In this document: positions 7,299 to 14,568 of the stretch, piece by piece
How positions within the stretch are numbered: position 1 is the stretch's first letter
Layout: every line of letters begins with the position of its first letter
NCBI GenBank assembly: GCA_964648215.1
Contig: CAZYMF010000092.1
Span: 1-18,091 of the forward strand
Origin: CAZYMF01 sp964648215
GTDB taxonomy: Bacteria; Desulfobacterota; Binatia; HRBIN30; JACQVA1
DNA length: 18,091 bases
Reading direction: 5' to 3'
Notes under the pieces: generated by a model
Databases searched by the model: none
What the model was told of the DNA's origin: nothing
What the model saw: the letters and a program-made list of their open reading frames with translations, nothing else
Made by a program: the position numbers and the translations under genes

Positions 7299-8218
7299 TC
7301 GACGCTCCCCAGCGGCCGCAGCCCCGCCTGCGTCACCGCCTCGAGCGTGTATGGCTGCGGTTGGCGGCGCCGTCCGGACCAGAGCCGTTTCCACACCCCG
7401 ACGCGTTTCACCGGGGTCAGCTGCAAATTGCCGGCGGCGCGCCGAATCAGCGCCGCGCCAATCCGCGTCCGGTCACGAGCGAAGCCGGCGAGCAAGGCCG
7501 TGTCGCACAAGACGTTGATCAGCCGCGGCAGTCCACCACTGAACCGATAGAGGGCGGCAAGTGCGCCTCGAGTCAAGAGCTCCTCGGGACATCCCGCGGT
7601 CCGCAGTCGCGACCGCACGTAGTCAATCGTCTCGCCGAACGTAAAGGCGGTCAGCTCCAGGCGAACGGCCACACGCTGGCGCAGTTGACGCAGCTCTGGA
7701 CGCGCCAACCTTTCCGTCAACTCGGGCTGGCCCACGAGCAGGACCTGCACGAGCTTGGTCTGCGACGTCTCGAAGTTGCACAGGAGGCGCACCTCTTCCA
7801 GCAGCTCCGCCGACAGAGCATGCGCCTCGTCGATAACGACGACCACGGCCGCCCCGGCGCGAAACTGCGCCAACAGGAACTCCTGCAGCGTTCTCGCGGC
7901 GGCGACGATCGAGGGCTGCGGATCCAGACGAAACTCCGCCAGCAGGTAGCGATAGAGATCACGCCGAGACAAGCTCGGATTGAAGATGACGGCGCTGCGG
8001 GCGCGGTCACCCAGCTGCGAGAGCAGGGTGTGAACGACGGTGGTCTTCCCCGTACCAACCTCGCCCGTCAACACCGCAAACCCCTTGGCGTCGGCCACGG
8101 CATACATCAAGCCGGCCAGCGCTTCCCGGTGCTGACGGCTCAAGAAGAAAAACCGCGGATCCGGGTTCAAGGAAAACGGCGGGGCAACGAACCCGTAGAA
8201 TGCATCGTAGACCGCCAT
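7295..8218 (-). CDS. XrtA-locus AAA ATPase (ExeA/GspA-like, TIGR03015-like)
   Basis: A 307-residue P-loop ATPase. The N-terminus YDAFYGFVAPPFSLNPDPRFFFLSRQHREALAGL is characteristic of ExeA-like proteins and of the ATPase regularly found in PEP-CTERM EPS loci. Walker A is GEVGTGKTT (52-60) and Walker B VVVVIDEAHAL (125-135). A sensor-like LLVGQPEL (160-167) is followed by RQLRQRVAVRLEL. The C-terminal third holds a lid-like domain (FSGGLPRLINVLCDTALLAG) and a basic tail without a membrane segment, unlike the longer ExeA. Its role in EPS export is not established for the family. The ATG at 8218 fits the family start but has no Shine-Dalgarno; the bases before it lie in a potential hairpin arm. 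The sugar transferase start overlaps its stop. Confidence 0.92.
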   Translation of the reverse strand: MAVYDAFYGFVAPPFSLNPDPRFFFLSRQHREALAGLMYAVADAKGFAVLTGEVGTGKTTVVHTLLSQLGDRARSAVIFNPSLSRRDLYRYLLAEFRLDPQPSIVAAARTLQEFLLAQFRAGAAVVVVIDEAHALSAELLEEVRLLCNFETSQTKLVQVLLVGQPELTERLARPELRQLRQRVAVRLELTAFTFGETIDYVRSRLRTAGCPEELLTRGALAALYRFSGGLPRLINVLCDTALLAGFARDRTRIGAALIRRAAGNLQLTPVKRVGVWKRLWSGRRRQPQPYTLEAVTQAGLRPLGSVE

Positions 8219-8219
8219 G

Positions 8220-8270
8220 GACGGAGTCCAGCGCCTGAACGTTTATCTCGTTCGGCCTCGAGACTCCGTC
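8220..8270 (-). promoter_or_regulatory. Nested inverted repeat in the ATPase leader
   Basis: GACGGAGTC at 8220-8228 and GACTCCGTC at 8262-8270 are perfect 9-bp inverted arms. Inside the loop a second pair, GAACG (8237-8241) and CGTTC (8249-8253), can form a smaller stem. In the minus-strand RNA the last arm ends one base before the ATPase ATG, so the initiation region would be held in the stem. There is no T-run, which argues against an intrinsic terminator for the Crp-like gene. Confidence 0.5.
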
Positions 8271-8303
8271 AAATAGGAACGCGCCGCAGCCTTGGTGCAG
8301 CTA

Positions 8304-9140
8304 CTAGGCGCCAAGCTTGTCGCCGGAGGCGCGTTTGAGGCGCACGTCCGCAGGACGCACCAAGCGCATCGGCCGCATTTTCTCGCCATCGCCTCCCGCG
8401 GCCGCCACGCGGGTGGACGCGGCCTTGGCCCCCGCAACCGTAGCGCTCGGGGAATGACCGCGATTGGCCAGAACATAGTGGCCACTTTCCTTGAAGAAGA
8501 CCCCCGCCTTCGCCAAATCCTTCAGGTGCTTGCTCACCATCGGACGGGAGGCACCGACCAGTTCGCCAAAATTGTCGTGCGTCAGCTTCAGGCTGATCAG
8601 CGTTCCGCGGGCATCCGGGATGCCGAAGGACTCGCCGAGCTCGGCGATGGCGTAGCTCAGGCGGCTGCGCACGTCCATCATCATGAACTCCAGGAAGCGT
8701 TCGCAAAACTGCGCCCAGCGATCGTTGAGGCGACGCATCAACTGCGCCATGTCGTGCGACGGCAGTTGCGTGACCGCAGCGCTCAAGCGCGACCTGGCGA
8801 TGATCGCCACGCTACAACGCGACAGGGCCTCGGCGGTGAAGAGCTGCTTCGGCTCGCCTCCCCCCGGCAACGCGGCATGAACGAGATCGACGAGACCGAG
8901 CATCTGGCCGCGACGGGTGATGGAAACGAGCAAGCGCTCTCCCTCCACACTTCCGTAGTAAAGCTTCACTTCACCGCTCAAGAGCACATAGAGTAGGTCC
9001 GCCGTCTCTCCGGCGTGGAAAATCACCGCCCCCTTCTCGTAGGTGATCACGTGGCCGCTGTCGACGAGTTCCTCCCCAATCTGTTCCGGCCACCCCATTT
9101 CGTCGATTGCGGCTTTGAGCGATGTACGCGCGCCGTTCAT
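8304..9140 (-). CDS. Crp/Fnr-family transcriptional regulator with a C-terminal basic extension
   Basis: A 278-residue regulator. The N-terminal half is a cyclic-nucleotide-binding-type beta roll: YEKGAVIFHAGETADLLYVLLSGEVKLYY (34-62) and ITRRGQMLGLVDLVHAA (74-90). A long dimer helix follows (about 127-160). The winged helix-turn-helix has LTHDNFGELVGASRPMVSKHLKDLAKAGV (186-214). No N-terminal cysteine cluster is present, so it is not an FNR-type oxygen sensor; the ligand is unknown. About 48 residues beyond the usual end (231-278) are rich in Ala, Arg and Lys. The ATG at 9140 was chosen because AAGGAGAG stands just upstream and the region before it is not conserved-looking. It is the first gene of the ATPase/sugar transferase run, divergent from prsK, and has a sigma54-like promoter about 80 bp upstream. 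Confidence 0.9.
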   Translation of the reverse strand: MNGARTSLKAAIDEMGWPEQIGEELVDSGHVITYEKGAVIFHAGETADLLYVLLSGEVKLYYGSVEGERLLVSITRRGQMLGLVDLVHAALPGGGEPKQLFTAEALSRCSVAIIARSRLSAAVTQLPSHDMAQLMRRLNDRWAQFCERFLEFMMMDVRSRLSYAIAELGESFGIPDARGTLISLKLTHDNFGELVGASRPMVSKHLKDLAKAGVFFKESGHYVLANRGHSPSATVAGAKAASTRVAAAGGDGEKMRPMRLVRPADVRLKRASGDKLGA

Positions 9141-9512
9141 AAGCACTCTCCTTGGCACCTTGCTTCGAGTTCCCCGCTCTCGCCACAACCACTAAAGGTG
9201 AATCGTTACCCTGGTGTTAAGTGCACGTGAAAAGCCAGCCGCATAGTGCAGCAATCTGGACCTGTATTTCAAGGGGCCTGAGCAAAAAAGACGCGCGGTG
9301 GAATCCTATAGACGTCGGCGGGGAGTCCGAGTTAAGGAATCGGGCCCTCGCGAAATGCGGCAAAACGCCTTTGGAACGCACACAATATGCGAAGGACGAA
9401 ACAAGTGAACCAATATTGGCCCCGGATTCGACTTTTTTTTGCGGCGCGGCCGACGAGAGCCCGTTATGTAAGCTCTCACAGCGGTTTCTGATCTCGAAGC
9501 CCGGTCGGTCGG
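9141..9512. other. Divergent intergenic region between the Crp-like gene and prsK
   Basis: 372 bp without a convincing gene and visibly more A/T-rich than its flanks. It holds the sigma54-like site for the Crp-like gene, a perfect 10-bp palindrome CCAATATTGG at 9410-9419, and an eight-T run near 9431-9438 with no good stem before it. No convincing sigma54 or sigma70 promoter for prsK was found on the plus strand. A TGGCAC-like start at about 9154 on the plus strand has the wrong spacing. Confidence 0.6.
9222..9237 (-). promoter_or_regulatory. Candidate sigma54 promoter of the Crp-like regulator
   Basis: The minus strand reads TGGCTTTTCACGTGCA, compared with consensus TGGCAC-N5-TTGCA. GG and GC are ten bases apart, and TGGC and TGCA match fully. 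The start point would be near 9212, giving a leader of about 70 bases before the ATG at 9140. PrsR, encoded on the other side of this gap, is the obvious candidate activator. Confidence 0.55.
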
Positions 9513-11597
9513 ATGAGCTACCTCGTAGGCGATTACAGCGCGGTCTTTTGCGGCTTGGCCGTCCTCGTCGGCATGGCCCAGGCCCTACGCGCACCGCAAC
9601 AGCGTCGCGAGCTGGTGGCGTTGTCGGCGCCGATGCTCGGGCTCTTCCTGTGGGCCGGCGTGGTGCCAGTCTACGTTCGGGCGCCGTTTTCGGCCTGGCC
9701 CGCCCGGGCGTTCCTCAGCACGCTCTGCCTGGCCCCGGCATTCTGCCTGGTTCTTCCGCTGCTGCTCGGCGAACTTGCGGCCTCGTCCGGCAAAGCGCAG
9801 CGGTCGGCGACCAATCGGCTTCGATACTGGACGCCGCCGATCGTCGCGTGCGCCATGGCGGCCGTCTTGATGTGGTATCGGGGTCTCGACTGGGTCACTG
9901 GAATCGGCCCCGACCCGGTGGTGCTCGTGAGCCCCTGGGGCAAACTGGCCGCGGCGGTCAGTGCCACCACCGGTGGCGTGCTTCTGGTAAGCCTGGTCCT
10001 CCGCTTTCGCCGGCTCGTCGCCGTCATGCCCGCCATCACCGTCGGCTTGGTGGGGTGCATCGCGAGCACGTTCTGGCTCACGACGGATCTGCTGCGTCGC
10101 GGCTATCTGGCCGACACCACGCTGGTTTCCGGCGCGGCTTTCGCCGGGGCGGCCGCGGCGGTCTGGACCATGGGGATGTCCCGGCAGGTGCGCCTCGTTC
10201 CCCCCCTTGCCCCCTCACGACGCCTGATCTACGGCGCCACGTTGAGCGGTCTAGTCGTTACCTACGCCCTCGGCGCCAAATCCGCCTTCGACTGGATCAG
10301 CAGCCTGGCGCAGCAGACCACTCCAGCCATCCTCCCGGCGCTGGGCTTCGCCATCGTGGCCGCCTTGGTCATTATCGGTGCGGACCAGCGATGGCGCCAG
10401 CGCCTCTGGTTGGCGGTCGGCCAGCATCTCTTCCGGAGCAAACACGACTACGGCGAGGTGTGGATTCATTTGACCGGCCTGGTCTCGGCCGCGCATACCG
10501 CCGACGAGCTCGTGCAGCGTGTGGCCAGCTTCTGCGAAACGACCCTCTGCGTACCCGCCGTAAGCGTGTGGCTGGTGGATTCCACCGGTCGGCTGCGGCG
10601 GGCGGCCATCGCCGAGGACGTCCGGCGCATGGCCGCTTCCGCGGCGGACTACGCCCCCGCCTTACCCGCGGCGCATCCGGTGCCGGTGCCGCCTGATGCC
10701 AACGAGATGGCATTGGGGCACGCGCTCGGAGCTTCATACGCTTGCCCGATGAGTACGGGCGGACAGCTCCTCGGAGTCCTCGCCGTCGGCCAGCCACGAG
10801 GGCAGGCCGGGCCCGACCAGGAAGACCAACGCGTCTTGCGCTACATCGCAGCGCAGGTCGCCAGTGCCCTGGCGCTCTACCGCCTGGGAGAAGAGATCGC
10901 CGACGTACGCGCCATGGGATCGTTCCACCGCCTGTCCACCTTCGTCCTGCACGATCTCAAGAATCTCGTGTCCCAACAATCGTTCGTGCTCGAAAACGCC
11001 GTGAAATTCCGCGCCGATCCGGAATTTGTCAGCGACGCGTTGGCCGCTTTCGACGACTCTACGAACCGCATGCGCTCGCTGATCAGCAAGCTGCGCTCGC
11101 CGCATCCCGAACCGAGCGCGGTCGGCGGCTGCGACCTGATCGAGGTGCTGCAAGAGCTCTTGGCGATGCCACAGTTCGCTCCGGGCAGAAGGGGTGACAT
11201 CGAGGTGCGCTTACCCGCGCAGGGGCAACCCTGTATGGTGGCCATCGACCGCCTCGCCCTGGCGCAGGTTCTCCACAACGTGTTGGCCAATGCCCGCGAG
11301 AGCCTGCCGGACAGACGCGGGATCATCACCGTGTCCCTAGACAGGAATGCGGGACGCTGGCGCATCCAGGTTCGCGACAACGGCCGCGGAATGTCCGAAA
11401 CGTTCTTGCGGGAATACCTGTTTCGCCCCTTTCGCACGACAAAAGAGGGGGGATTGGGAATCGGCTTGTACCAATGCAAGACGACGGTCGAGGCCGTCGG
11501 AGGAACCATCGCCGTCGAGAGCGAGGAAAACGCCGGAACCACCGTGGCACTGAGCTTTCCCGACGCTTCGGTGGCCCGTGAGCGAGCGGCCGCATAG
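9513..11597 (+). CDS. prsK: XrtA/PEP-CTERM system histidine kinase PrsK
   Basis: A 694-residue membrane sensor kinase. The N-terminal third has about eight hydrophobic segments, such as FLSTLCLAPAFCLVLPLLL and ILPALGFAIVAALVIIG. A GAF-type sensory region (about 330-460) contains TADELVQRVASFCETTLCVPAVSVWLVD. The kinase core has the family-specific H-box FVLHDLKNLVSQQSFVLENA with His480 (an LKN box rather than the common HELRTP), N-box VLHNVLANARESLP, G1 RDNGRGMS and G2 GGLGIGLYQCKTTVEAVGGTI. This combination matches TIGR02916. It should phosphorylate PrsR, whose gene starts 13 bases downstream, in response to an unknown envelope or cytoplasmic signal. The ATG has only a weak Shine-Dalgarno (GGTCGG). 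Confidence 0.94.
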   Translation: MSYLVGDYSAVFCGLAVLVGMAQALRAPQQRRELVALSAPMLGLFLWAGVVPVYVRAPFSAWPARAFLSTLCLAPAFCLVLPLLLGELAASSGKAQRSATNRLRYWTPPIVACAMAAVLMWYRGLDWVTGIGPDPVVLVSPWGKLAAAVSATTGGVLLVSLVLRFRRLVAVMPAITVGLVGCIASTFWLTTDLLRRGYLADTTLVSGAAFAGAAAAVWTMGMSRQVRLVPPLAPSRRLIYGATLSGLVVTYALGAKSAFDWISSLAQQTTPAILPALGFAIVAALVIIGADQRWRQRLWLAVGQHLFRSKHDYGEVWIHLTGLVSAAHTADELVQRVASFCETTLCVPAVSVWLVDSTGRLRRAAIAEDVRRMAASAADYAPALPAAHPVPVPPDANEMALGHALGASYACPMSTGGQLLGVLAVGQPRGQAGPDQEDQRVLRYIAAQVASALALYRLGEEIADVRAMGSFHRLSTFVLHDLKNLVSQQSFVLENAVKFRADPEFVSDALAAFDDSTNRMRSLISKLRSPHPEPSAVGGCDLIEVLQELLAMPQFAPGRRGDIEVRLPAQGQPCMVAIDRLALAQVLHNVLANARESLPDRRGIITVSLDRNAGRWRIQVRDNGRGMSETFLREYLFRPFRTTKEGGLGIGLYQCKTTVEAVGGTIAVESEENAGTTVALSFPDASVARERAAA

Positions 11598-11610
11598 TAG
11601 AGATGTCCAA

Positions 11611-12978
11611 ATGGAAAAGCCAAATCTTCTGATTGTCGACGACCACGAGCACATCCTGAAGCAGCTGGGCTGGGCGCTCAAGGAGGACTTCCACGTCCAC
11701 ACCGCCCTCACGGCGACACAGGCAATCGAGGCTCTGCGCACCACCAGGCCGGCGCTGATGACGTTGGACCTCACGCTCTCGCCCGGGACAGGCAAGCAGT
11801 ACGAGGGGTTCGAGGTGCTTCAGGCGGCCCTGCACGACGATCCGACGATCAAGGCCATCGTGATCACCAGCGATCAGGAGCGCACCACGGCCATGCGTGC
11901 CCTGCAGCTGGGAGCTTGTGACTACTTCGTCAAGCCGCTGCCCCTCGACGAGCTGCGCGCGGCACTCAAGCGCGCGGCCTACCTCGCAGAACTCGAGCGT
12001 CACGCCAACGCCGCTAGCGAGGAACCCGGCGACGACATGGGCATCATCGGAAGCTCGCCGGCCATGGCCGCACTGCGGCATCGCCTCCGCCGCGTCGCCG
12101 AGACGGATCTGACCGCACTGATCCTCGGCGAGAGCGGCGTAGGGAAGGAGCTGGTCGCCCGCGCCATCGCCAAGTCGAGCCCCCGCTGCAACCAGCCCTA
12201 CGTCGTGGTGAACTGCGCCGCCATCCCCGACACGCTTCTCGAGAGCGAGCTCTTCGGGCACGAGAAGGGAGCGTTCACCGGAGCTCATGCGCAAAAGAAG
12301 GGGAAGTTCGAGCTGGCCCACCGGGGCACCCTCTTCCTGGACGAAATCGGCGAGCTCAGCCCGGGGCTGCAAGTCAAGCTGTTGCGGTTCCTGCAAGAGC
12401 GCACCATCGAACGCGTCGGCGGAACACGGCTGATCCAGCTGGACGTTCGCGTCGTCGCCGCCACCAACCGCAACATCGAAACCGACGTTCGTGAAGGTTC
12501 GTTTCGTGAGGACCTCTACTATCGTCTCAAGGTGCTCCCGGTCCGCGTGGCTCCGCTTCGCGAACGCGGCGACGACGTCTTGGAGCTGGCGAACTACTTC
12601 CTCCGCCAGCTCGCGCGCGAGCTCGGAACCGCCGGCAAACACCTGAGCACGGGCGCCGAGCTAGCCCTCAAACGCCACGAGTGGCCCGGCAACGTCCGCG
12701 AGCTCGAGAACGTAGTCAAGGCAGCAGCCGTGACCGCCCGGCGCAACGTCCTCTCGGCCGAAGACCTGGATTTGGCGCCTTCCGACACGCCGCCGCAAGA
12801 CCTGAAGGCGGCGCGTGACGAGCTCGAACGAGGCCTGATCGAACGAGCGCTTTGGCGCAATGGCGGCGTCATCAGTCGCGCCGCCCGGGACCTCTCCGTC
12901 AGCCGCGTGACGCTCTACGACCTGTTGAGCAAGCATGGCTTGCGCGTGCCCAATCTGACCGAAGGCCGCTCCAACTAG
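11611..12978 (+). CDS. prsR: XrtA/PEP-CTERM system sigma54-dependent response regulator PrsR
   Basis: A 455-residue enhancer-binding protein. The receiver domain has acidic pair Asp10-Asp11 (IVDDHEHIL), phospho-acceptor Asp53 (LMTLDLTLSP) and Lys108 (YFVKPLPLDEL). The extra loop LSPGTGKQYEGFEVL is typical of this subfamily (TIGR02915). The sigma54-interaction AAA domain has Walker A GESGVGKE (173-180), the sigma54-contact loop GAFTGA (220-225) and Walker B TLFLDEIGEL. The Fis-type DNA-binding helix-turn-helix is ALWRNGGVISRAARDLSVSRVTLYDLLSK near the C-terminus. It should therefore activate sigma54 promoters. The start was placed at 11611 because MEKPNLLIVDD aligns with receiver starts; the frame further upstream overlaps prsK. 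Its stop overlaps the convergent zinc-finger gene's stop by four bases. Confidence 0.95.
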   Translation: MEKPNLLIVDDHEHILKQLGWALKEDFHVHTALTATQAIEALRTTRPALMTLDLTLSPGTGKQYEGFEVLQAALHDDPTIKAIVITSDQERTTAMRALQLGACDYFVKPLPLDELRAALKRAAYLAELERHANAASEEPGDDMGIIGSSPAMAALRHRLRRVAETDLTALILGESGVGKELVARAIAKSSPRCNQPYVVVNCAAIPDTLLESELFGHEKGAFTGAHAQKKGKFELAHRGTLFLDEIGELSPGLQVKLLRFLQERTIERVGGTRLIQLDVRVVAATNRNIETDVREGSFREDLYYRLKVLPVRVAPLRERGDDVLELANYFLRQLARELGTAGKHLSTGAELALKRHEWPGNVRELENVVKAAAVTARRNVLSAEDLDLAPSDTPPQDLKAARDELERGLIERALWRNGGVISRAARDLSVSRVTLYDLLSKHGLRVPNLTEGRSN

Positions 12979-13250
12979 CGCCATCCGAAAGGGCGCACGG
13001 GTACCGCCAGCACCCGCACGGGACGTACCTGCGAATGGGCCGTCTCCTCGACCCGCTTGGCCACGTCGCCTCGCACGTACTCCTCTCCGCAAGCCTCGCA
13101 GACACCGGCTGGGACATCCCGCACGACGGCGAGCAGCTCGGCGCCCCAACGGTAGTCGACCGCCGCCACCCGTTCGCGGACCCGTCCGCCGCAGTGGATG
13201 CAATCGCAGTAACGCCAGGCCAAGGAATCCTTCCGGCGACCCTTGCGCAC
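12975..13250 (-). CDS. YgiT-type zinc-finger protein (putative antitoxin)
   Basis: A 91-residue protein with two cysteine pairs, CIHCGG (Cys17 and Cys20) and VCEACGEEY (Cys51 and Cys54), joined by a strand-rich linker that includes VRDVPAGVCEACGEEYVRGDVAKRVE. This is the arrangement of the YgiT/MqsA N-terminal zinc-binding domain. It lacks the helix-turn-helix half of full MqsA, as is usual for the small family commonly found beside DUF4258 proteins. The GTG start at 13250 overlaps the last base of the upstream stop (TAGTG), so translation is likely coupled. The 20-residue tail VRPVRVLAVPVRPFGWR is not recognised. Its stop shares four bases with the prsR stop on the other strand. Confidence 0.75.
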   Translation of the reverse strand: MRKGRRKDSLAWRYCDCIHCGGRVRERVAAVDYRWGAELLAVVRDVPAGVCEACGEEYVRGDVAKRVEETAHSQVRPVRVLAVPVRPFGWR

Positions 13251-13681
13251 TACATCACCATCATCACGACGACCTGCGCCGGCCGCCGCTTCAGTGCGCA
13301 GAGCACGTGAAGCGGCTGGCGATCGACAACTCCGAGCAGCAGACAGACGGGCACCCCCGAAGGTTCGCGGGACATCTGCACGATTTCACCCGCCGAGACG
13401 GCGGCCTCCAACTCGGCGAGGCTCACCTGGGCTTGCTGGCGGCTCCGCTCCGCCTGCATCGACACCGTGTATCGTCCGCGCCGTACGAGGCGTTGGATCG
13501 CCCGACGCGTGCGCGCCTCGGCCTCGATGCCCGCGAGAGCCTCCGTCAACCCGCCATGATCCTGTGCCGAAATCAGCGCAACCTCCTCATCTGCGCCAAT
13601 TCCATAGCATCGTCCGTGCCGCCCCAAAGTCCGGAAATCGCCTGCGACCGGCGAGCAGTGTCGGGGCACGAGGGTGACCAT
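13250..13681 (-). CDS. DUF4258-like protein (putative toxin partner); start uncertain
   Basis: The C-terminal 90 residues, RRAIQRLVRRGRYTVSMQAERSRQQAQVSLAELEAAVSAGEIVQ followed by CLLLGVVDRQPLHVLCALKRR, follow the DUF4258 pattern. That pattern is a basic helix, a segment like 'I..EEVE.AL..GEIIE', then 'LLLG...PLHVV'. The usual histidine after the first strand appears replaced (VSMQA). DUF4258 genes often sit next to YgiT-type zinc-finger genes, as here, which supports a toxin-antitoxin-like pair. No start has a good ribosome-binding site. ATG 13681 is chosen, but the frame is open to 13855, and an AGGAGG at about 13590 hints at a shorter protein. Activity is not known from the sequence. Confidence 0.5.
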   Translation of the reverse strand: MVTLVPRHCSPVAGDFRTLGRHGRCYGIGADEEVALISAQDHGGLTEALAGIEAEARTRRAIQRLVRRGRYTVSMQAERSRQQAQVSLAELEAAVSAGEIVQMSREPSGVPVCLLLGVVDRQPLHVLCALKRRPAQVVVMMVM

Positions 13682-13870
13682 TGCTTGACGCAAAGGCCAC
13701 CCCCGACGCCGCAATCCGCGCCCTGCGGTCAAAATGCGCCCCGCATCCGCAGGATCACAGCTTCCGACCGCGACTGGCACGCCGGGCAAGGCCCGCGCGC
13801 CGCGGCGCAACGGGTCAGCCCTACCTGCCGGCGCCACCGAGATACCCCCGGGCACGGTGCCAAACGCGAT

Positions 13871-13884
13871 GGCTCGATAGAGCC
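13871..13884 (-). terminator. Weak hairpin after the 85-residue gene
   Basis: GGCTC and GAGCC pair across a 4-base loop, eight bases past the stop of the minus-strand gene. Only three T residues follow. A second 11-bp palindrome, GGCACGGTGCC, lies at 13851-13861. Termination function is uncertain. Confidence 0.25.
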
Positions 13885-13891
13885 CGGCTCC

Positions 13892-14149
13892 TCAGTCCGA
13901 CAGGAGCCAGAAGAACCAGATCGCCCAAAGGGCTGCACCGACCAACATCAACCGTCCGATGATGTCACGTTCCCTACGCCACCGTGCTCCGGCCCGCACC
14001 CGTGCCGCCGACTGGGCCGGAGCGAGCTCCACGACTCGCCACCGACCGACACCAGCCGCCTGCAACCTCTCCTCGAGCCCCTTGCGCGCCGCCAGCATAT
14101 CGTCCGCAGTCAACTCCAGAAATCGCACTGTCGCCTTGAAGTTCGGCAT
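13892..14149 (-). CDS. 85-residue protein with one C-terminal membrane segment, unrecognised
   Basis: The product starts MPNFKATVRFLELTADD and continues with an amphipathic, charged region (MLAARKGLEERLQAAGVGRWRVVEL) and an arginine-rich stretch (ARVRAGARWRRERD). It ends in one hydrophobic helix, IIGRLMLVGAALWAIWFFWLL (about 63-83), plus Ser-Asp. The basic side before the helix suggests a tail-anchored protein with its N-terminus in the cytoplasm. The ATG has GGGGAG at a good distance. I do not recognise a family. It lies upstream of the DUF4258/zinc-finger pair on the same strand with a 210-base gap, so it need not be part of that unit. Confidence 0.6.
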   Translation of the reverse strand: MPNFKATVRFLELTADDMLAARKGLEERLQAAGVGRWRVVELAPAQSAARVRAGARWRRERDIIGRLMLVGAALWAIWFFWLLSD

Positions 14150-14568
14150 TACTGTTCTCCCCCCACACAGCCGGTCCCGCGACCTGCCCGCGATGATGGA
14201 GCCCCTCGCCCCACGCGCACGCCATCGCTATCGGGCTTTTTTCTTAACGCATTTCTGCCTCGCTTCCTATACATAATATTCACCGCCTGCGGCCCCCGCT
14301 CACCCGCTTCACAACCCAACACGGACGCCCTCCTCCCTGCGACTCTCTTGAGCTCGGTCCACGTATCTGCGATATCCGCTCACCTGTGGTCAACCTGGAA
14401 GAATATGGAACCAAGGGTGACGGTGGCGACGACGTTGGGGGGGTGGCCTCCGACACGCAATCGCGCGCCCTGGAGGAGATCGGAGACTTCCTCGCAGCGC
14501 CGCAGAGGGGTCCGCTAGCCGCCCATCGCTGAAGAGGGCCGGAGCAACCGCGTGCAGCAATCGGATCC
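14150..14568. other. Intergenic region between the 85-residue gene and the UspA-like gene
   Basis: About 420 bp between divergent genes. An A/T-rich pocket at about 14237-14282 contains TATACATAATATT. On the plus strand it could hold a -10 element, and on the minus strand TATTAT could be a -10 for the 85-residue gene; neither has a good -35. A possible small ORF lies at 14386-14532. A GG-N10-GC match at 14444-14459 (TGGCCTCCGACACGCA) is too weak to call a sigma54 promoter. Confidence 0.5.
14386..14532 (+). CDS. Possible 48-residue acidic ORF upstream of the UspA-like gene
   Basis: From the GTG the frame reads VVNLEEYGTKGDGGDDVGG and ends EEIGDFLAAPQRGPLAAHR, with TGA 36 bases before the UspA-like start. 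Amino-acid and codon use look more protein-like than in the surrounding frames (acidic, GC-rich third positions). The GTG has no Shine-Dalgarno, and the frame stays open further upstream without an ATG. It could be a small gene, a remnant of a longer one, or chance. Confidence 0.22.
   Translation: MVNLEEYGTKGDGGDDVGGVASDTQSRALEEIGDFLAAPQRGPLAAHR

Noticed and set aside
5856..7550. 564-codon plus-strand frame opposite the sugar transferase and ATPase
   Set aside because: Composition is that of a reverse-complement shadow, and the opposite strand carries clear catalytic motifs.
9431..9438. Eight-T run as an intrinsic terminator or small RNA end
   Set aside because: No stable stem is visible immediately before it on the plus strand.
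9221..10696. 491-codon plus-strand frame overlapping prsK in another frame
   Set aside because: Arg/Gly/Pro-rich after entering prsK, where the other frame has membrane segments and a GAF region.
14444..14459. Sigma54-like match before the UspA-like gene (TGGCCTCCGACACGCA)
   Set aside because: Only GG/GC spacing and TGGC agree; the -12 side lacks the T, and such matches are frequent in GC-rich sequence.
13307..14518. 403-codon plus-strand frame opposite the DUF4258-like and 85-residue genes
   Set aside because: Low-complexity Pro/Arg/Ser product, no ribosome-binding site, and it crosses two opposing genes and an A/T-rich gap.
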